A DNA stretch of 64,000 bases. It comes from Bradyrhizobium yuanmingense. GTDB taxonomy: Bacteria > Pseudomonadota > Alphaproteobacteria > Rhizobiales > Xanthobacteraceae. Shown here in pieces: positions 44,336 through 53,958 of this stretch. Both the position numbers and the translations under genes were made by a program. The notes below the pieces were generated by a model. That model was not told where the DNA came from. It made no database searches and worked only from the letters and a program-made list of their open reading frames with translations. The stretch is from the NCBI RefSeq assembly GCF_900094575.1, contig NZ_FMAE01000004.1, positions 186,001 to 250,000 on the forward strand. Direction: 5' to 3'. The stretch's first letter is position 1. Every line of letters begins with the position of its first letter.

Positions 44336-45109
44336 ATGGATATCGCAACACTTGTCGGCCTCGTCGCAGGCGCCATTGTTGTGTCGTCGCTGATCCTGAT
44401 GGGCGGTACGTTCGGGATGTTCTACGACATCCACGCCGTCATCGTCATCTTCGGCGGCTCGTTCGCAGCGACGATGATCCGCTTTCCTTTGTCCGCGATG
44501 ATCCACGGCGTGCCGCTGGGCGCGAAGTTTGCTTTCACCCTGAGCCGCCTGTCGGCTCACGACCTTGTCGACGAGCTCGCCCGCATCGCGGAAATCGCCC
44601 GCAAGCAGGGCCCGGTCGGACTCGAAAAGGTCGAGACCGACGAGCCCTTCCTCGCCAAGGGCATTCGCTATGTTGCCGACGGCTACGACCTCGATTTCAT
44701 TCGCGACAATCTGGAGCGCGACCGGGACAACTTCCTGATGCACCTCGACGAAGGCAGCAAGATCTACCGCGCCGTCGGCGACTGCGCCCCGGCGTTCGGC
44801 ATGATCGGCACGCTGCTTGGCATGGTGCAGATGTTCTCCAACATGTCGGATCCCTCCAAGCTCGGCCCGTTCATGGCCACCGCGCTGCTGGCGACCCTGT
44901 ACGGCGCCGTTGTCGCCAACCTGATCTGCTTGCCGATCGCGGACAAGCTGCACGGCAAGCTGCTGGACGAAGAGACCAACCGCACCTTGATCATCGACGG
45001 CATCCTGATGATCCGCGACTCCAAGAGCCCGACCCTGGTGCGCGAAATGCTGCTGGCCTATCTGCCGGAGAAGCATCGTCACACCGAAGGCGAGCCGGTG
45101 CCGGCTTGA
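44336..45109 (+). CDS. MotA/PomA-type stator protein (proton channel family)
   Basis: A 257-residue membrane protein with four helices. The first two are LVGLVAGAIVVSSLILMGG and AVIVIFGGSFAATMIRFPL. A cytoplasmic domain of about 100 residues follows, with the charged ARIAEIARKQGPVGLEKVE region that contacts the rotor in MotA. Helices 3 and 4 contain APAFGMIGTLLGMVQMF and LATLYGAVVANLICLPIAD, the MotA signature. It is of the PomA-like short type. GGAG lies 9 nt before the ATG. It pairs with the MotB-like gene 23 nt downstream. No flagellar genes are nearby, so this is an orphan stator pair. Confidence 0.88.
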   Translation: MDIATLVGLVAGAIVVSSLILMGGTFGMFYDIHAVIVIFGGSFAATMIRFPLSAMIHGVPLGAKFAFTLSRLSAHDLVDELARIAEIARKQGPVGLEKVETDEPFLAKGIRYVADGYDLDFIRDNLERDRDNFLMHLDEGSKIYRAVGDCAPAFGMIGTLLGMVQMFSNMSDPSKLGPFMATALLATLYGAVVANLICLPIADKLHGKLLDEETNRTLIIDGILMIRDSKSPTLVREMLLAYLPEKHRHTEGEPVPA

Positions 45110-45132
45110 GGCCGCCGCCTGGATTTTGAGAG

Positions 45133-45963
45133 ATGGCCAAGAAGAAGCGCGGCAATGCTCACGGTGGCGGCCACGGCTGGTTCGTGACCTTCGCCGACCT
45201 GATGGCGCTGCTGCTGGCGTTTTTCGTGATGCTGGTCGCGTTCTCCACGCAAGACGCCAACAAGCTGAAGATCGTCGCGGGCTCGATGCGCGAGGCGTTC
45301 GGCGTGCAGACCGAGGCGCGCTACTCCGGCATCGTCGAATCCGACGGCCTGCCGACGCGCCCGCGGCTCAAGAACGTCGACCACATCCAGCCGGAAGATG
45401 CCTCCAACACGCCGACGCCAGATCAGGAAGACCGCGAAAAGACCTCCGGCGCGAAGATCAAGGTCGACCGCAATTTCGCGCTGGCCGCAGCCTCGCTGCG
45501 CCAGGCGTTGCAGGACATGCCGGAACTGACCGAGATGTCCAAGCACATCATGTTCGAGGAGACCAAGCAGGGCCTGAACCTCGAGATCGTCGACCAGGAC
45601 GGCCGCTCGATGTTCGCCGACGGCTCCAAGGTGCCCTATGACCGCACCCGCCGCCTGGTCGAGAAGCTCGCGATCCCGCTCAAGGCGACGCCGCTCCGCG
45701 TCTCCATCGCCGGCCACACCGCGGCGGGGTTCGTGCCGACCCGCAGCGACTATGGCGCCTTCGATCTGTCGGCCGATCGCGCCAACGCCGTGCGCCAGAT
45801 CCTCGAGCGCCAGGGCCTGCCGCCGTCGCACATCTTCGCCGTCTCCGGCAAGGCCGATACCCAGCCGCTGTTTCCGGACGATCCCTCGCTGGCAGCCAAC
45901 CGGCGGGTGACCATCACCTTGATGCGCGAAGATCCGCCGCTGCCGCCGAATCTGAGGCCGTAA
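45133..45963 (+). CDS. MotB-type stator protein with OmpA domain
   Basis: A 276-residue protein. A basic N-terminus precedes one membrane helix, FADLMALLLAFFVMLVAFS, with D22 as the ion-binding residue required for torque. A plug/linker region lies at about 45-125. The C-terminal peptidoglycan-binding OmpA/MotB domain (about 160-270) contains SIAGHTAAGFVP, DLSADRANAVRQILERQG and NRRVTITLM. It anchors the stator to the cell wall. The Asp suggests proton coupling, though sodium cannot be excluded. Together with the upstream MotA-like protein it could power a flagellar motor encoded elsewhere. Confidence 0.88.
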   Translation: MAKKKRGNAHGGGHGWFVTFADLMALLLAFFVMLVAFSTQDANKLKIVAGSMREAFGVQTEARYSGIVESDGLPTRPRLKNVDHIQPEDASNTPTPDQEDREKTSGAKIKVDRNFALAAASLRQALQDMPELTEMSKHIMFEETKQGLNLEIVDQDGRSMFADGSKVPYDRTRRLVEKLAIPLKATPLRVSIAGHTAAGFVPTRSDYGAFDLSADRANAVRQILERQGLPPSHIFAVSGKADTQPLFPDDPSLAANRRVTITLMREDPPLPPNLRP

Positions 45964-46136
45964 CCCCCTTGCGCTACCATCTTACCTGAGGCATGTCGTC
46001 GCGCGGGCGATGAGCGTGGCTGTGGCGTCACAGCATCCGGCTCGGCGCCTGCTATGATGGTGCGCCGATTGACAGGTGCACCGGAAGCGTCAAAAGGCGC
46101 CGGATCAATTTCAGGAACGAAGCGTTCTCCACCTTC

Positions 46137-48035
46137 ATGACGGCGAGCATCACACAGGCCGAGACCCAGGACGGGCGGCCCACCGCAAGTTTTTGGGCCC
46201 TTACGCTCGGGAGTGTCGGCGTCGTCTTTGGCGATATCGGCACTTCGCCGCTCTATGCATTCCACGAGGCGGTCAAGGCCGCCGCCCATGGCGAGCCCGT
46301 CTCGCGCGTCATCGTGCTCGGCGTGCTCTCGCTGATCCTGTGGGCGCTCCTGATCGTCGTCACCGCCAAATATGTCCTCTTGCTGCTGCGCGCCGACAAT
46401 AACGGGGAGGGCGGCACGCTCTCGCTGATGGCGCTCGGCCAGCGCGCGCTCGGGCGGCGAAGCTGGGTCCTGCTCGCGCTCGGCGTGATCGGCGCTTCGA
46501 TGTTCATCGGCGATTCCATGATCACGCCGGCGATCTCGGTGCTATCGGCGGTGCAGGGCCTCAAGCTCGCGACCCCCGCGCTCGAGCACTATGTCGTGCC
46601 GCTCACCGTGCTCATTCTGGTGCTGCTGTTCGCCGTGCAGAGCAAGGGAACCGCATTGGTCGCCTCGGCCTTCGGGCCGGTGATGGTGGTCTGGTTCACC
46701 GTCATCGCCGTGATGGGGGCTGTCCACATCGCCGACGATCCCACGGTGCTGACGGCGATCAATCCGTACTATGCGGTGCAGTTCGTGCTGTCGCACGGTG
46801 TGATCGGCCTCGTGACGCTCGGCGCGGTGTTCCTGGCGGTGACGGGCGGCGAGGCGCTTTATGCCGATCTCGGCCATTTCGGCCGCAAGCCGATCCAGTC
46901 GGCCTGGATGTTTTTCGTGCTGCCGGCGCTTCTAGTCAACTATTTCGGGCAGGGTGCGCTGGTGCTGTCCGATCCCAGCGCGATCGAGCATTCGTTTTAT
47001 CGCATGGTGCCCGAGAGCCTGGTCCTGCCGCTGGTCGGACTCGCGACGGCCGCAACCGTGATCGCGAGCCAGGCGGTGATCACCGGCGCCTATTCGCTGG
47101 TCCACCAGGCCGTGCAACTCGGGCTCCTGCCGCGTTTTGAGGTGCGTTACACCTCCGAATCCCATGCCGGCCAGATCTATCTGCCGCGCGTCAACCGCCT
47201 GCTGCTGATCGGCGTGATGCTGCTGGTGCTGCTGTTCCACACCCCCAGCAATCTGGCTTCCGCCTACGGTATTGCCGTCTCCACCACCATGGTCGCCGAC
47301 GGCATCATGGGCTTCGTCGTGATCTGGAAGTTGTGGAACTGGCGCGCCGCGACGGCCGCAGCCGTGATCGTCCCCTTCGTCATCGTCGATTTGAGCTTCC
47401 TCAGCGCCAACCTGCTCAAGCTGCTCGAAGGTGCCTGGGTGCCGCTGCTGTTCGGCATCGTCATGGCAGGGACGATCTGGACCTGGCGCAAGGGCTCCGC
47501 AATCCTGATCCAGAAGACCCGCCGGATCGAGGTGCCATTGGACGATCTGATCCGCAGTTTGGAGAAGCGGCCACCGCACATCGTCAAGGGCACCGCGGTG
47601 TTCCTGACCAGCGATCCGGCGTTCGTGCCGACCGCGCTCCTGCACAATCTCAAGCACAACAAGGTGCTGCATGAGCACAACGTGATTCTGACCATCGAGA
47701 CCGCGCAGACGCCTCGGGTTGATCTGTCGGAGCGGTTCAGGATGGAGAAGATCAGCGAAAAGTTCTCCAAGGTCCGCTTGCGCTTCGGCTTCATGGAGCA
47801 GCCGAACGTGCCGAAGGCGCTCGCCATCGCGCGCAAGCAGGGTTGGCAGTTCGACATCATGTCGACGTCGTTCTTCGTGTCGCGCAGGTCACTGAAGGCC
47901 TCGGCACAGTCGGGCATGCCGCTCTGGCAGGATCATGTGTTCATCGCGCTGAGCCGGTCGGCCAACGATGCCACCGACTACTTCCAGATCCCCACCGGCC
48001 GCGTGGTCGAAGTCGGAACCCAGGTCACCATCTAG
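46137..48035 (+). CDS. kup: Kup-family potassium uptake protein (first of a tandem pair)
   Basis: A 632-residue KUP/HAK/KT transporter. The N-terminus [19 protein letters not shown] is diagnostic, followed by [19 protein letters not shown] and [15 protein letters not shown]. About twelve helices run to near residue 450; the C-terminal cytosolic domain contains [20 protein letters not shown] and [20 protein letters not shown]. It imports K+ with protons, which matters at low pH or low K+. The next gene is a close paralog, 140 bp downstream. Confidence 0.95.
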   Translation: MTASITQAETQDGRPTASFWALTLGSVGVVFGDIGTSPLYAFHEAVKAAAHGEPVSRVIVLGVLSLILWALLIVVTAKYVLLLLRADNNGEGGTLSLMALGQRALGRRSWVLLALGVIGASMFIGDSMITPAISVLSAVQGLKLATPALEHYVVPLTVLILVLLFAVQSKGTALVASAFGPVMVVWFTVIAVMGAVHIADDPTVLTAINPYYAVQFVLSHGVIGLVTLGAVFLAVTGGEALYADLGHFGRKPIQSAWMFFVLPALLVNYFGQGALVLSDPSAIEHSFYRMVPESLVLPLVGLATAATVIASQAVITGAYSLVHQAVQLGLLPRFEVRYTSESHAGQIYLPRVNRLLLIGVMLLVLLFHTPSNLASAYGIAVSTTMVADGIMGFVVIWKLWNWRAATAAAVIVPFVIVDLSFLSANLLKLLEGAWVPLLFGIVMAGTIWTWRKGSAILIQKTRRIEVPLDDLIRSLEKRPPHIVKGTAVFLTSDPAFVPTALLHNLKHNKVLHEHNVILTIETAQTPRVDLSERFRMEKISEKFSKVRLRFGFMEQPNVPKALAIARKQGWQFDIMSTSFFVSRRSLKASAQSGMPLWQDHVFIALSRSANDATDYFQIPTGRVVEVGTQVTI

Positions 48036-48048
48036 AATGCAACTGGCG

Positions 48049-48072
48049 TAGCCATGCAGATTTGCATGGCTA
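48049..48072. repeat. Perfect hairpin between the two kup genes
   Basis: TAGCCATGCA-gatt-TGCATGGCTA, a 10-bp stem with a 4-nt loop, begins 13 bp after the first kup stop. It has no T run after it, so it could be an mRNA-stabilising or attenuating structure rather than an intrinsic terminator. Confidence 0.5.
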
Positions 48073-48175
48073 TGGCCCGGAATCGGGCTAGGCCATGCCG
48101 GTGGCGCAGGACTATAAGCCGCGCGCTCTTCCGCCGTTGTGCAGTGAAGCATTTTAGAGGCCATCGGGCTCTCCC

Positions 48176-50110
48176 ATGACAAGCGACGTAGCAGTTCCCG
48201 CCCCGGAAACGGTGGCGGCAAATGGGCATGGCGATGCCCATACCACCGCCGGTTTCGGCGCGCTGACGCTCGGCAGCATCGGCGTCGTTTACGGCGACAT
48301 CGGCACCAGCCCGCTCTACGCGTTCCGCGAGGCGGTGATGGCGGCCTCGGGCGCGGACGGGTTGCCGACGCCGGCCGCCGTGCTCGGCGTGCTCTCCCTG
48401 ATCCTGTGGGCGCTCATCGTGGTGGTGACGCTCAAATACGTCGTGATTCTGCTCCGCGCCGACAACAACGGCGAGGGCGGCACGCTGGCACTGATGGCGC
48501 TGGCCCAGCGGGCGGTTGGCACCGGCCGCGGCGGCGCGACCATCGTGCTGCTCGGCATCATTTCCGGAGCTTTGTTCTACGGCGATGCCGTGATCACGCC
48601 GGCGCTCTCCGTGCTGTCGGCGATCGAGGGCATGAAGGACGTCACGCTAAGGTTCGAGCCCTACATCGTTCCGCTGACGGTTGTGATCCTGGTCGGCCTG
48701 TTCGCCGTGCAGTCCCGCGGCACGGCGCGCGTTGCCGCCTTGTTCGGCCCGATCATGTGCGTCTGGTTCACGGTTCTGGCGGTGGCGGCGATCCCTCAGA
48801 TCGCCCAGCAGCCGCAGGTGCTGCTTGCGCTCAACCCGCTCTACGCCGTGAACTTCATGCTGCACCATGGCATCGTCGGCTTCGTGACGCTGGGCGCGGT
48901 GTTCCTGGCGGTGACCGGCGCCGAGGCGCTCTATGCCGATCTCGGCCATTTCGGCAAGCGGCCGATCCAGACCGCGTGGCTTACCATCGTGCTGCCCTCG
49001 CTGGCGCTGAACTATCTGGGGCAGGGCGCGCTGGTGCTCGGCGACCCCGGCGCGATCGTGAGCCCGTTCTTTCAGCTGTTCCCGCAAGGCTTCGTCCGAG
49101 GCTGCATGGTCGTCCTCGCCACCATGGCGACCGTCATCGCGAGCCAGGCCGTCATCACCGGCGCCTATTCCCTGACGCGCCAGGCGATCCAGCTCGGGCT
49201 GCTGCCGCGCTTTGAAATTCGCCATACGTCGGAAGCCCATTCCGGCCAGATCTTCATTCCGCGCATCAACCAGCTGCTGCTGGTCGCGGTGGTGCTGCTG
49301 GTGCTGCTGTTCCGCTCGTCGAGCGCGCTTGCATCCGCCTATGGCATCTCCGTCACCGGTACCATGGTGGTCACGGCGATGATGGGCTTCGTCGTGGTCT
49401 GGAAGGGCTGGCGCTGGTCAGCGCTTGCCGCCGGCGCGCTGATTGCGCCGTTCCTGTTCCTCGATCTGACCTTCCTGAGCGCGAACCTGTTGAAGGTGTT
49501 CGAGGGCGGCTGGGTGCCGATGGCGCTCGGTGCAGTCATGATCATCTTGATGTACACATGGCGGCGCGGCAGCCGGCTGTTGTTCGAGAAATCGCGCAAG
49601 CTCGAGTTCCCGCTCGCCGATCTCGTGGCGATGCTGGAGAAGCGGCCGCCGCAGCGGGTGCCCGGCACTGCGGTGTTCCTGACCTCGGACCCGCTCAGCG
49701 CGCCGACCGCGCTGATGCATAGTCTGAAACACTACAAGGTGCTGCACGAGAAGAACGTCATTCTCACCATCGAGACCGCGCAGACCCCGCGGATCGATCC
49801 GGCCGAACGGGTGAAGCTGGAGCAGATTTCACCGACCTTCTCCAAGGTGACGCTGAAATTCGGCTTCATGGAATCGCCCAACGTGCCGAAGGCGCTCGCG
49901 ATCGCCCGCAAGCTGGGCTGGCAGTTCGACATCATGTCGACCTCGTTCTTCCTGTCGCGCAGGGCGCTCAAGCCCGCCGCCCATTCCGGCATGCCGCGCT
50001 GGCAGGACCGGCTGTTCATCTCGCTCAGCCGCTCCGCCAACGACGCCACCGACTATTTCCAGATCCCGTCCGGCCGTGTGGTCGAGGTCGGCACGCAGGT
50101 GACGATCTAG
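48176..50110 (+). CDS. kup: Kup-family potassium uptake protein (second of a tandem pair)
   Basis: A 644-residue KUP transporter, similar to the preceding protein over nearly its full length (for example [57 protein letters not shown] and the identical ending [18 protein letters not shown] pattern). It has about twelve helices and the cytosolic C-terminal domain. It is clearly a duplication. Sequence divergence in the N-terminus and in loops suggests an old duplication, not a recent copy. Functional division, such as affinity or pH range, cannot be read here. Confidence 0.95.
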   Translation: MTSDVAVPAPETVAANGHGDAHTTAGFGALTLGSIGVVYGDIGTSPLYAFREAVMAASGADGLPTPAAVLGVLSLILWALIVVVTLKYVVILLRADNNGEGGTLALMALAQRAVGTGRGGATIVLLGIISGALFYGDAVITPALSVLSAIEGMKDVTLRFEPYIVPLTVVILVGLFAVQSRGTARVAALFGPIMCVWFTVLAVAAIPQIAQQPQVLLALNPLYAVNFMLHHGIVGFVTLGAVFLAVTGAEALYADLGHFGKRPIQTAWLTIVLPSLALNYLGQGALVLGDPGAIVSPFFQLFPQGFVRGCMVVLATMATVIASQAVITGAYSLTRQAIQLGLLPRFEIRHTSEAHSGQIFIPRINQLLLVAVVLLVLLFRSSSALASAYGISVTGTMVVTAMMGFVVVWKGWRWSALAAGALIAPFLFLDLTFLSANLLKVFEGGWVPMALGAVMIILMYTWRRGSRLLFEKSRKLEFPLADLVAMLEKRPPQRVPGTAVFLTSDPLSAPTALMHSLKHYKVLHEKNVILTIETAQTPRIDPAERVKLEQISPTFSKVTLKFGFMESPNVPKALAIARKLGWQFDIMSTSFFLSRRALKPAAHSGMPRWQDRLFISLSRSANDATDYFQIPSGRVVEVGTQVTI

Positions 50111-50283
50111 GGCAGACGATCCAGGGCATGGGATTCAAAGCGGACTTCAAGTCGCTGCGATTTAGCTTTAACTTGCGCCGCGCGGCTCAAGCCTTTGTGG
50201 CGCTTGATTTTCGTCTCCCGAGAGGCGAGGTTGCCGCCGGCCGGGATCGCCCCGGTACGCGGCCCGCGACGTTGGAGGATGAT

Positions 50284-50610
50284 GTGGCAAATCAAGTGCA
50301 GGATCTGACCCCGGACGAGGTCGCCAAGGGTGTCGCGGAAGGGCGCTATCTGCTCGTCGACGTCCGTGAGCCGAACGAGGTCGAGGCCGAGGCGTACCCT
50401 TACGGCGTCGTGGTTCCGCTCTCGACCTTCGATCCCAAGGCGATCCCCGATCCGGCCGGCAAGGAGGTCGTGTTCGCCTGCCGTTCGGGCAAGCGCTCGG
50501 TGACAGCCTCGCTGGCGGCACAGGCGGCGGGCCTGTCTTACGACAAGCATCTGGCCGGCGGCATGCTGGGCTGGAAGGCGGCCGGGCTTCCCAGCAAGGT
50601 CGGTGGCTAA
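50284..50610 (+). CDS. Rhodanese-like domain protein
   Basis: A 108-residue single-domain rhodanese. LVDVREPNEVEAEAYP is the typical first motif. The active-site loop is FACRSGKRS with C66, a six-residue loop that fits sulfur transferases. The start is a GTG at 50284, 6 nt after GGAGG; the longer in-frame ATG at 50128 would add an Arg-rich stretch without similarity. It transfers sulfane sulfur between small thiols or proteins. It overlaps the aminotransferase gene by 8 nt, which suggests co-translation. Confidence 0.85.
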   Translation: MANQVQDLTPDEVAKGVAEGRYLLVDVREPNEVEAEAYPYGVVVPLSTFDPKAIPDPAGKEVVFACRSGKRSVTASLAAQAAGLSYDKHLAGGMLGWKAAGLPSKVGG

Positions 50611-51799
50611 CCGCGCAATGACGACCAAGAGCTCTTCGCTGAACAAGGTCTTCGCCGACCTTCCCGTCACCATCTTCGAGGCGATGTCGCAGGCCGCGCG
50701 CGACAACAATGCGATTAATCTCGGCCAGGGCTTTCCCGACGATCCCGGCCCCGAGGACATCCGCCGCGCCGCGGCCGAGGCCTCGCTGAACGGCTACAAC
50801 CAGTACCCCTCGATGATGGGCCTGCCGGAGCTGCGCCAGGCGATTGCGACCCATTACGGCCATTGGCACGGCCTCAAGCTCGATCCGATGAGCGAGGTGA
50901 TGGTCACCTCCGGCGGGACCGAGGCGCTGACCTCGGCGATCCTCGCGGTGGTCCAGCCCGGCGACGAGGTGGTCTGTTTCCAGCCGGTGTACGATTCCTA
51001 TCTGCCGATCATCCGCCAGGCCGGTGGCATTCCGCGCTTGGTGCGTCTCGAGCCGCCGCACTGGCGGCTGAATGAAGACATGCTGAAAAGCGTTTTCAAT
51101 TCAAAGACCAAGGCGGTGCTCTTCAACAACCCCTTAAATCCCAGCGCGGTGGTCTATCCGCGCGAGGACCTCGAGGTCTTGGCGCGCTACTGCCAGGAGT
51201 TCGACGTCATCGCGATCTGCGACGAGGTCTGGGAGCACGTCACCTTCGACGAGCACAAGCATATCCCGCTGATCACCATTCCCGGCATGCGCGAGCGCAC
51301 CATCAAGGTCGGCTCGGCCGGCAAGATCTTCTCGCTGACGGGCTGGAAGATCGGCTTCGTCTGCGCGGCGCCACCGCTGCTCCGCGTCGCGGCCAAGGTG
51401 CACCAGTTCCTGACCTTCACCACCGCGCCGAACCTGCAGGCCGCGGTCGCCTATGGGCTCGGCAAGTCCGACGACTACTTCCTGTCGATGCGCAAGGACC
51501 TGACGCGGAGCAGGGACCGGCTGACCAAGGGACTGGAGAGCCTCGGCTTCCCCGTGCTGAAGTCGCAAGGCACCTACTTCCTCACCGTCGACCTGTCGCC
51601 GCTCGGGCTCAACGAGAGTGACACTGAGTTCTGCTGGCGCATCGTGAAAGACTACAAGGTCGCCGCGATCCCGGTCTCGGCGTTCTACGAGCAGGACCCG
51701 GTCACATCAGTGGTGCGCTTCTGCTTTGCCAAGAAGGATGAGACGCTCGACACCGCACTGGAGCGGCTGTCGGACGCGGTGCGTGGACGCAAGAGGTAG
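50603..51799 (+). CDS. PLP-dependent class I/II aminotransferase
   Basis: A 398-residue aminotransferase. The N-terminus has INLGQGFPDDPGPEDI, then NQYPSMMGLPELRQAIATHY, VTSGGTEALTSAIL, the Asn/Asp pair NNPLNPSAVVYP and CDEVWEHVTFDE, and the PLP lysine K241 in GSAGKIFSLTGWKIG. The end is RFCFAKKDETLD. It resembles the kynurenine/glutamine transaminase K-like MetAT group (annotated as aminotransferase or YbdL type). The exact amino donor is uncertain. The longest start is GTG 50603, overlapping the rhodanese stop; ATG 50618 is an alternative. Confidence 0.9.
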   Translation: MANRAMTTKSSSLNKVFADLPVTIFEAMSQAARDNNAINLGQGFPDDPGPEDIRRAAAEASLNGYNQYPSMMGLPELRQAIATHYGHWHGLKLDPMSEVMVTSGGTEALTSAILAVVQPGDEVVCFQPVYDSYLPIIRQAGGIPRLVRLEPPHWRLNEDMLKSVFNSKTKAVLFNNPLNPSAVVYPREDLEVLARYCQEFDVIAICDEVWEHVTFDEHKHIPLITIPGMRERTIKVGSAGKIFSLTGWKIGFVCAAPPLLRVAAKVHQFLTFTTAPNLQAAVAYGLGKSDDYFLSMRKDLTRSRDRLTKGLESLGFPVLKSQGTYFLTVDLSPLGLNESDTEFCWRIVKDYKVAAIPVSAFYEQDPVTSVVRFCFAKKDETLDTALERLSDAVRGRKR

Positions 51800-51805
51800 A
51801 CAGAG

Positions 51806-52918
51806 ATGACGAACGTCGGCCGCTCCGGCTTTGGCCTTGGTTTCGCGATCGCCGCCGCGCTGACGTTGCTCTCCGCTCCCGCAGGTGCCGAGGAGCGGGT
51901 CGTCAATTTCTACAACTGGTCCAACTACATGGCGCCTGACGTCCTTGAGGCCTTCACCAAGGAGACCGGCATCAAGGTCGTCTACGATACCTTCGACGCC
52001 AACGAGACGCTGGAGACGCGCCTGATGGCCGGCAAGTCCGGTTATGACGTCGTGGTGCCCACCGCTTATTTCCTGCAGCGCCAGATCAAGGCCAATATCT
52101 TCCAGAAGCTCGACAAGTCGAAGCTCCCGAACCTCGCCAATGCCTGGCCGGTGGTGACGCAGCGCCTCGCCACCTACGACCCCGGCAATGTCTACGCCGC
52201 CAACTACATGTGGGGCACGACGGGCATCGGCTACAACATCGCCAAAGTGAAGCAGATCCTTGGGGCTGATGCGAAGATCGACAGCTGGGACATCGTCTTC
52301 AAGCCGGAGAACCTCGCCAAGTTCAAGGACTGCGGCGTGCACATGCTCGACTCCGCCGACGACATCTTCCCGGCGGCGCTGAGCTGGCTCGGGCTCGATC
52401 CGAACTCGACCAAGCAGGCGGACCTGGAAAAGGCCGCCGATGCCGTGGCGAAAGTCCGCCCCTCCGTGCGCAAGTTCCACTCGTCCGAATATCTAAGCGC
52501 GCTCGCCACCGGCGAGATCTGCTTCGTGGTCGGCTGGTCCGGTGACATCATGCAGGCCCGCGCCCGCGCCGCGGAAGCCAAAAGCGGCGTCGAGATCGGC
52601 TACACCATTCCGAAGGAGGGCGCGCAGATGTTCTTCGACAATCTCGCGATCCCCGCCGACGCCAAGAACGTCAAGGAAGCCTACGAGCTGATCAACTATC
52701 TCTATCGCCCGGACGTTGCCGCCAAGAACTCGGACTTCCTGTCCTACGCGAGCGGCAATCTCGCCAGCCAGAAGCTGGTGGATCCAAAAATCCTTGATGA
52801 CAAGAACATCTATCCGGACGAAGCGACGCTCGCAAAACTGTTCGTGATCACGGCGCGCGAGCCGGCCACGCAACGGATCATCAACCGGCTCTGGACGAAG
52901 GTGAAGACGGGGCGGTAG
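51806..52918 (+). CDS. Polyamine-binding periplasmic protein (PotF/PotD type)
   Basis: A 370-residue binding protein with a signal peptide (AIAAALTLLSAPAGA|E, cleavage near 28). The start of the mature part, ERVVNFYNWSNYMAPDVL, and the segments AGKSGYDVVVPTAYFLQRQ and MWGTTGIGYN are characteristic of PotF proteins. Ligand residues such as Trp, Asp and Tyr are in the expected places. It should capture putrescine or a related polyamine for an ABC importer; the importer genes are not here. It starts 6 nt after the aminotransferase gene, so the rhodanese-aminotransferase-PotF genes form one unit. An orphan binding protein next to an aminotransferase could reflect polyamine or amino-acid catabolism. 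Confidence 0.88.
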   Translation: MTNVGRSGFGLGFAIAAALTLLSAPAGAEERVVNFYNWSNYMAPDVLEAFTKETGIKVVYDTFDANETLETRLMAGKSGYDVVVPTAYFLQRQIKANIFQKLDKSKLPNLANAWPVVTQRLATYDPGNVYAANYMWGTTGIGYNIAKVKQILGADAKIDSWDIVFKPENLAKFKDCGVHMLDSADDIFPAALSWLGLDPNSTKQADLEKAADAVAKVRPSVRKFHSSEYLSALATGEICFVVGWSGDIMQARARAAEAKSGVEIGYTIPKEGAQMFFDNLAIPADAKNVKEAYELINYLYRPDVAAKNSDFLSYASGNLASQKLVDPKILDDKNIYPDEATLAKLFVITAREPATQRIINRLWTKVKTGR

Positions 52919-52926
52919 TAGCGCCT

Positions 52927-53010
52927 GTCATTGCGAGGAGCGAAGCGACGAAGCAATCCAGACTGCTTCCGTGGAACGATTCTGGATTGCTTCGCTGCGC
53001 TCGCAATGAC
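52927..53010. repeat. Dispersed palindromic repeat, family C (copy 1)
   Basis: GTCATTGCGAGGAGCGAAGC on one side and GCTTCGCTGCGCTCGCAATGAC on the other pair into a long hairpin; the centre is CAATCCAGACT...TCTGGATTG. A second copy lies at 63459-63537. It separates two convergent genes. Confidence 0.88.
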
Positions 53011-53017
53011 GGAGTAT

Positions 53018-53950
53018 TTACCGCCACCTTCTATGCAGCCACAGCCACTGCTCGGGATGTTCTCGTACCCAGCTTTCCACCACGCTCGTGATCGCCTGCG
53101 TGGTGCCCTGGATGTCGATCCTGCCGTCGGCATCGCGCACCGGCGGGATCTCCTCGGTCAGCTCGCCGCGGAAGCGGCCGTCGGGCAGGCGGATGATGCG
53201 CACGCCGTGGATTGGGCATTCGACCTGGCGCAAGAGGCGCGCCAGCATCGGATTGGCGCGGGTCTTGCGGCCGAAGAACGTGACCTCGACGCCGGCCGTC
53301 AGATACTGGTCGATCAGCATGGCGACGTGCTTGCCGTCCTTCAGCGCCTGCGCGAGCCGCAGCGGCGCGTCGCGGCCGGCCGGGATCAGCGTGCCCATGT
53401 TGACCTGGCGCATCTCCTGGATGATGCGATCGGCCGAGGCGATGTTCGGGCGGCGATAGAGAATCGCGGTGTCCAGGCCATGCGCGACCGCGGCGAGCGC
53501 CGGCAATTCCCAGTTCGCAAGATGTGCGGCGAAGATCAGCGCCGGCTTGCCGTCGTCGCGGATCTGGTCGAACAGCTCGATGCTGCGCGGGGAAATCTCG
53601 ATGCGACTCTTCTCGGGGACATCGCGGGCGTAGTCCCAGACCTGGTCGATATGGGCGAACTCGGCGCCGACGCGGCCGAGATTGTCCCAGACGCCCATCA
53701 GGATCCGTTCGATCTCCTCCGGTGACTTCTCGGGGAAGGCGGCGGTGAGGTTGGCGCGGCCGATGCGGTGCTCGCGCAGGCGCGGCCCGATCAGCTTGAC
53801 GGCACGCGCGAAGAAGTCCGAGGTCTTGGCCGGATCGAAATAGCGCGTGGTGCGCAGCATCGCGACGGTCGCGCCGCCGATCAGGCTGCCGCCGAGCGAT
53901 TTGGCAGCCTCCCGCGCGCGGGCCTTCGTGCTCGCAGGAAGCAGCGCCAT
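53018..53950 (-). CDS. lpxXL: Lipid A acyltransferase LpxXL (very-long-chain type)
   Basis: A 310-residue acyltransferase of the LpxL/HtrB family. The catalytic H-x4-E motif is H143...E148 in FAAHLANWELP. Other conserved blocks are AYRPPN-like ILYRRPN and LIDQYLTAGVEVTFFG. A short N-terminal hydrophobic region would place it at the inner membrane. Its position as the last gene of the acpXL-fabZ-fabF2-fabF1 operon identifies it as LpxXL, which moves the C26-C30 hydroxylated acyl chain from AcpXL to lipid A. The start is 8 nt after the fabF1 stop. Family C repeat follows and may terminate the operon. Confidence 0.9.
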   Translation of the reverse strand: MALLPASTKARAREAAKSLGGSLIGGATVAMLRTTRYFDPAKTSDFFARAVKLIGPRLREHRIGRANLTAAFPEKSPEEIERILMGVWDNLGRVGAEFAHIDQVWDYARDVPEKSRIEISPRSIELFDQIRDDGKPALIFAAHLANWELPALAAVAHGLDTAILYRRPNIASADRIIQEMRQVNMGTLIPAGRDAPLRLAQALKDGKHVAMLIDQYLTAGVEVTFFGRKTRANPMLARLLRQVECPIHGVRIIRLPDGRFRGELTEEIPPVRDADGRIDIQGTTQAITSVVESWVREHPEQWLWLHRRWR

Positions 53951-53958
53951 GCGTCCGG

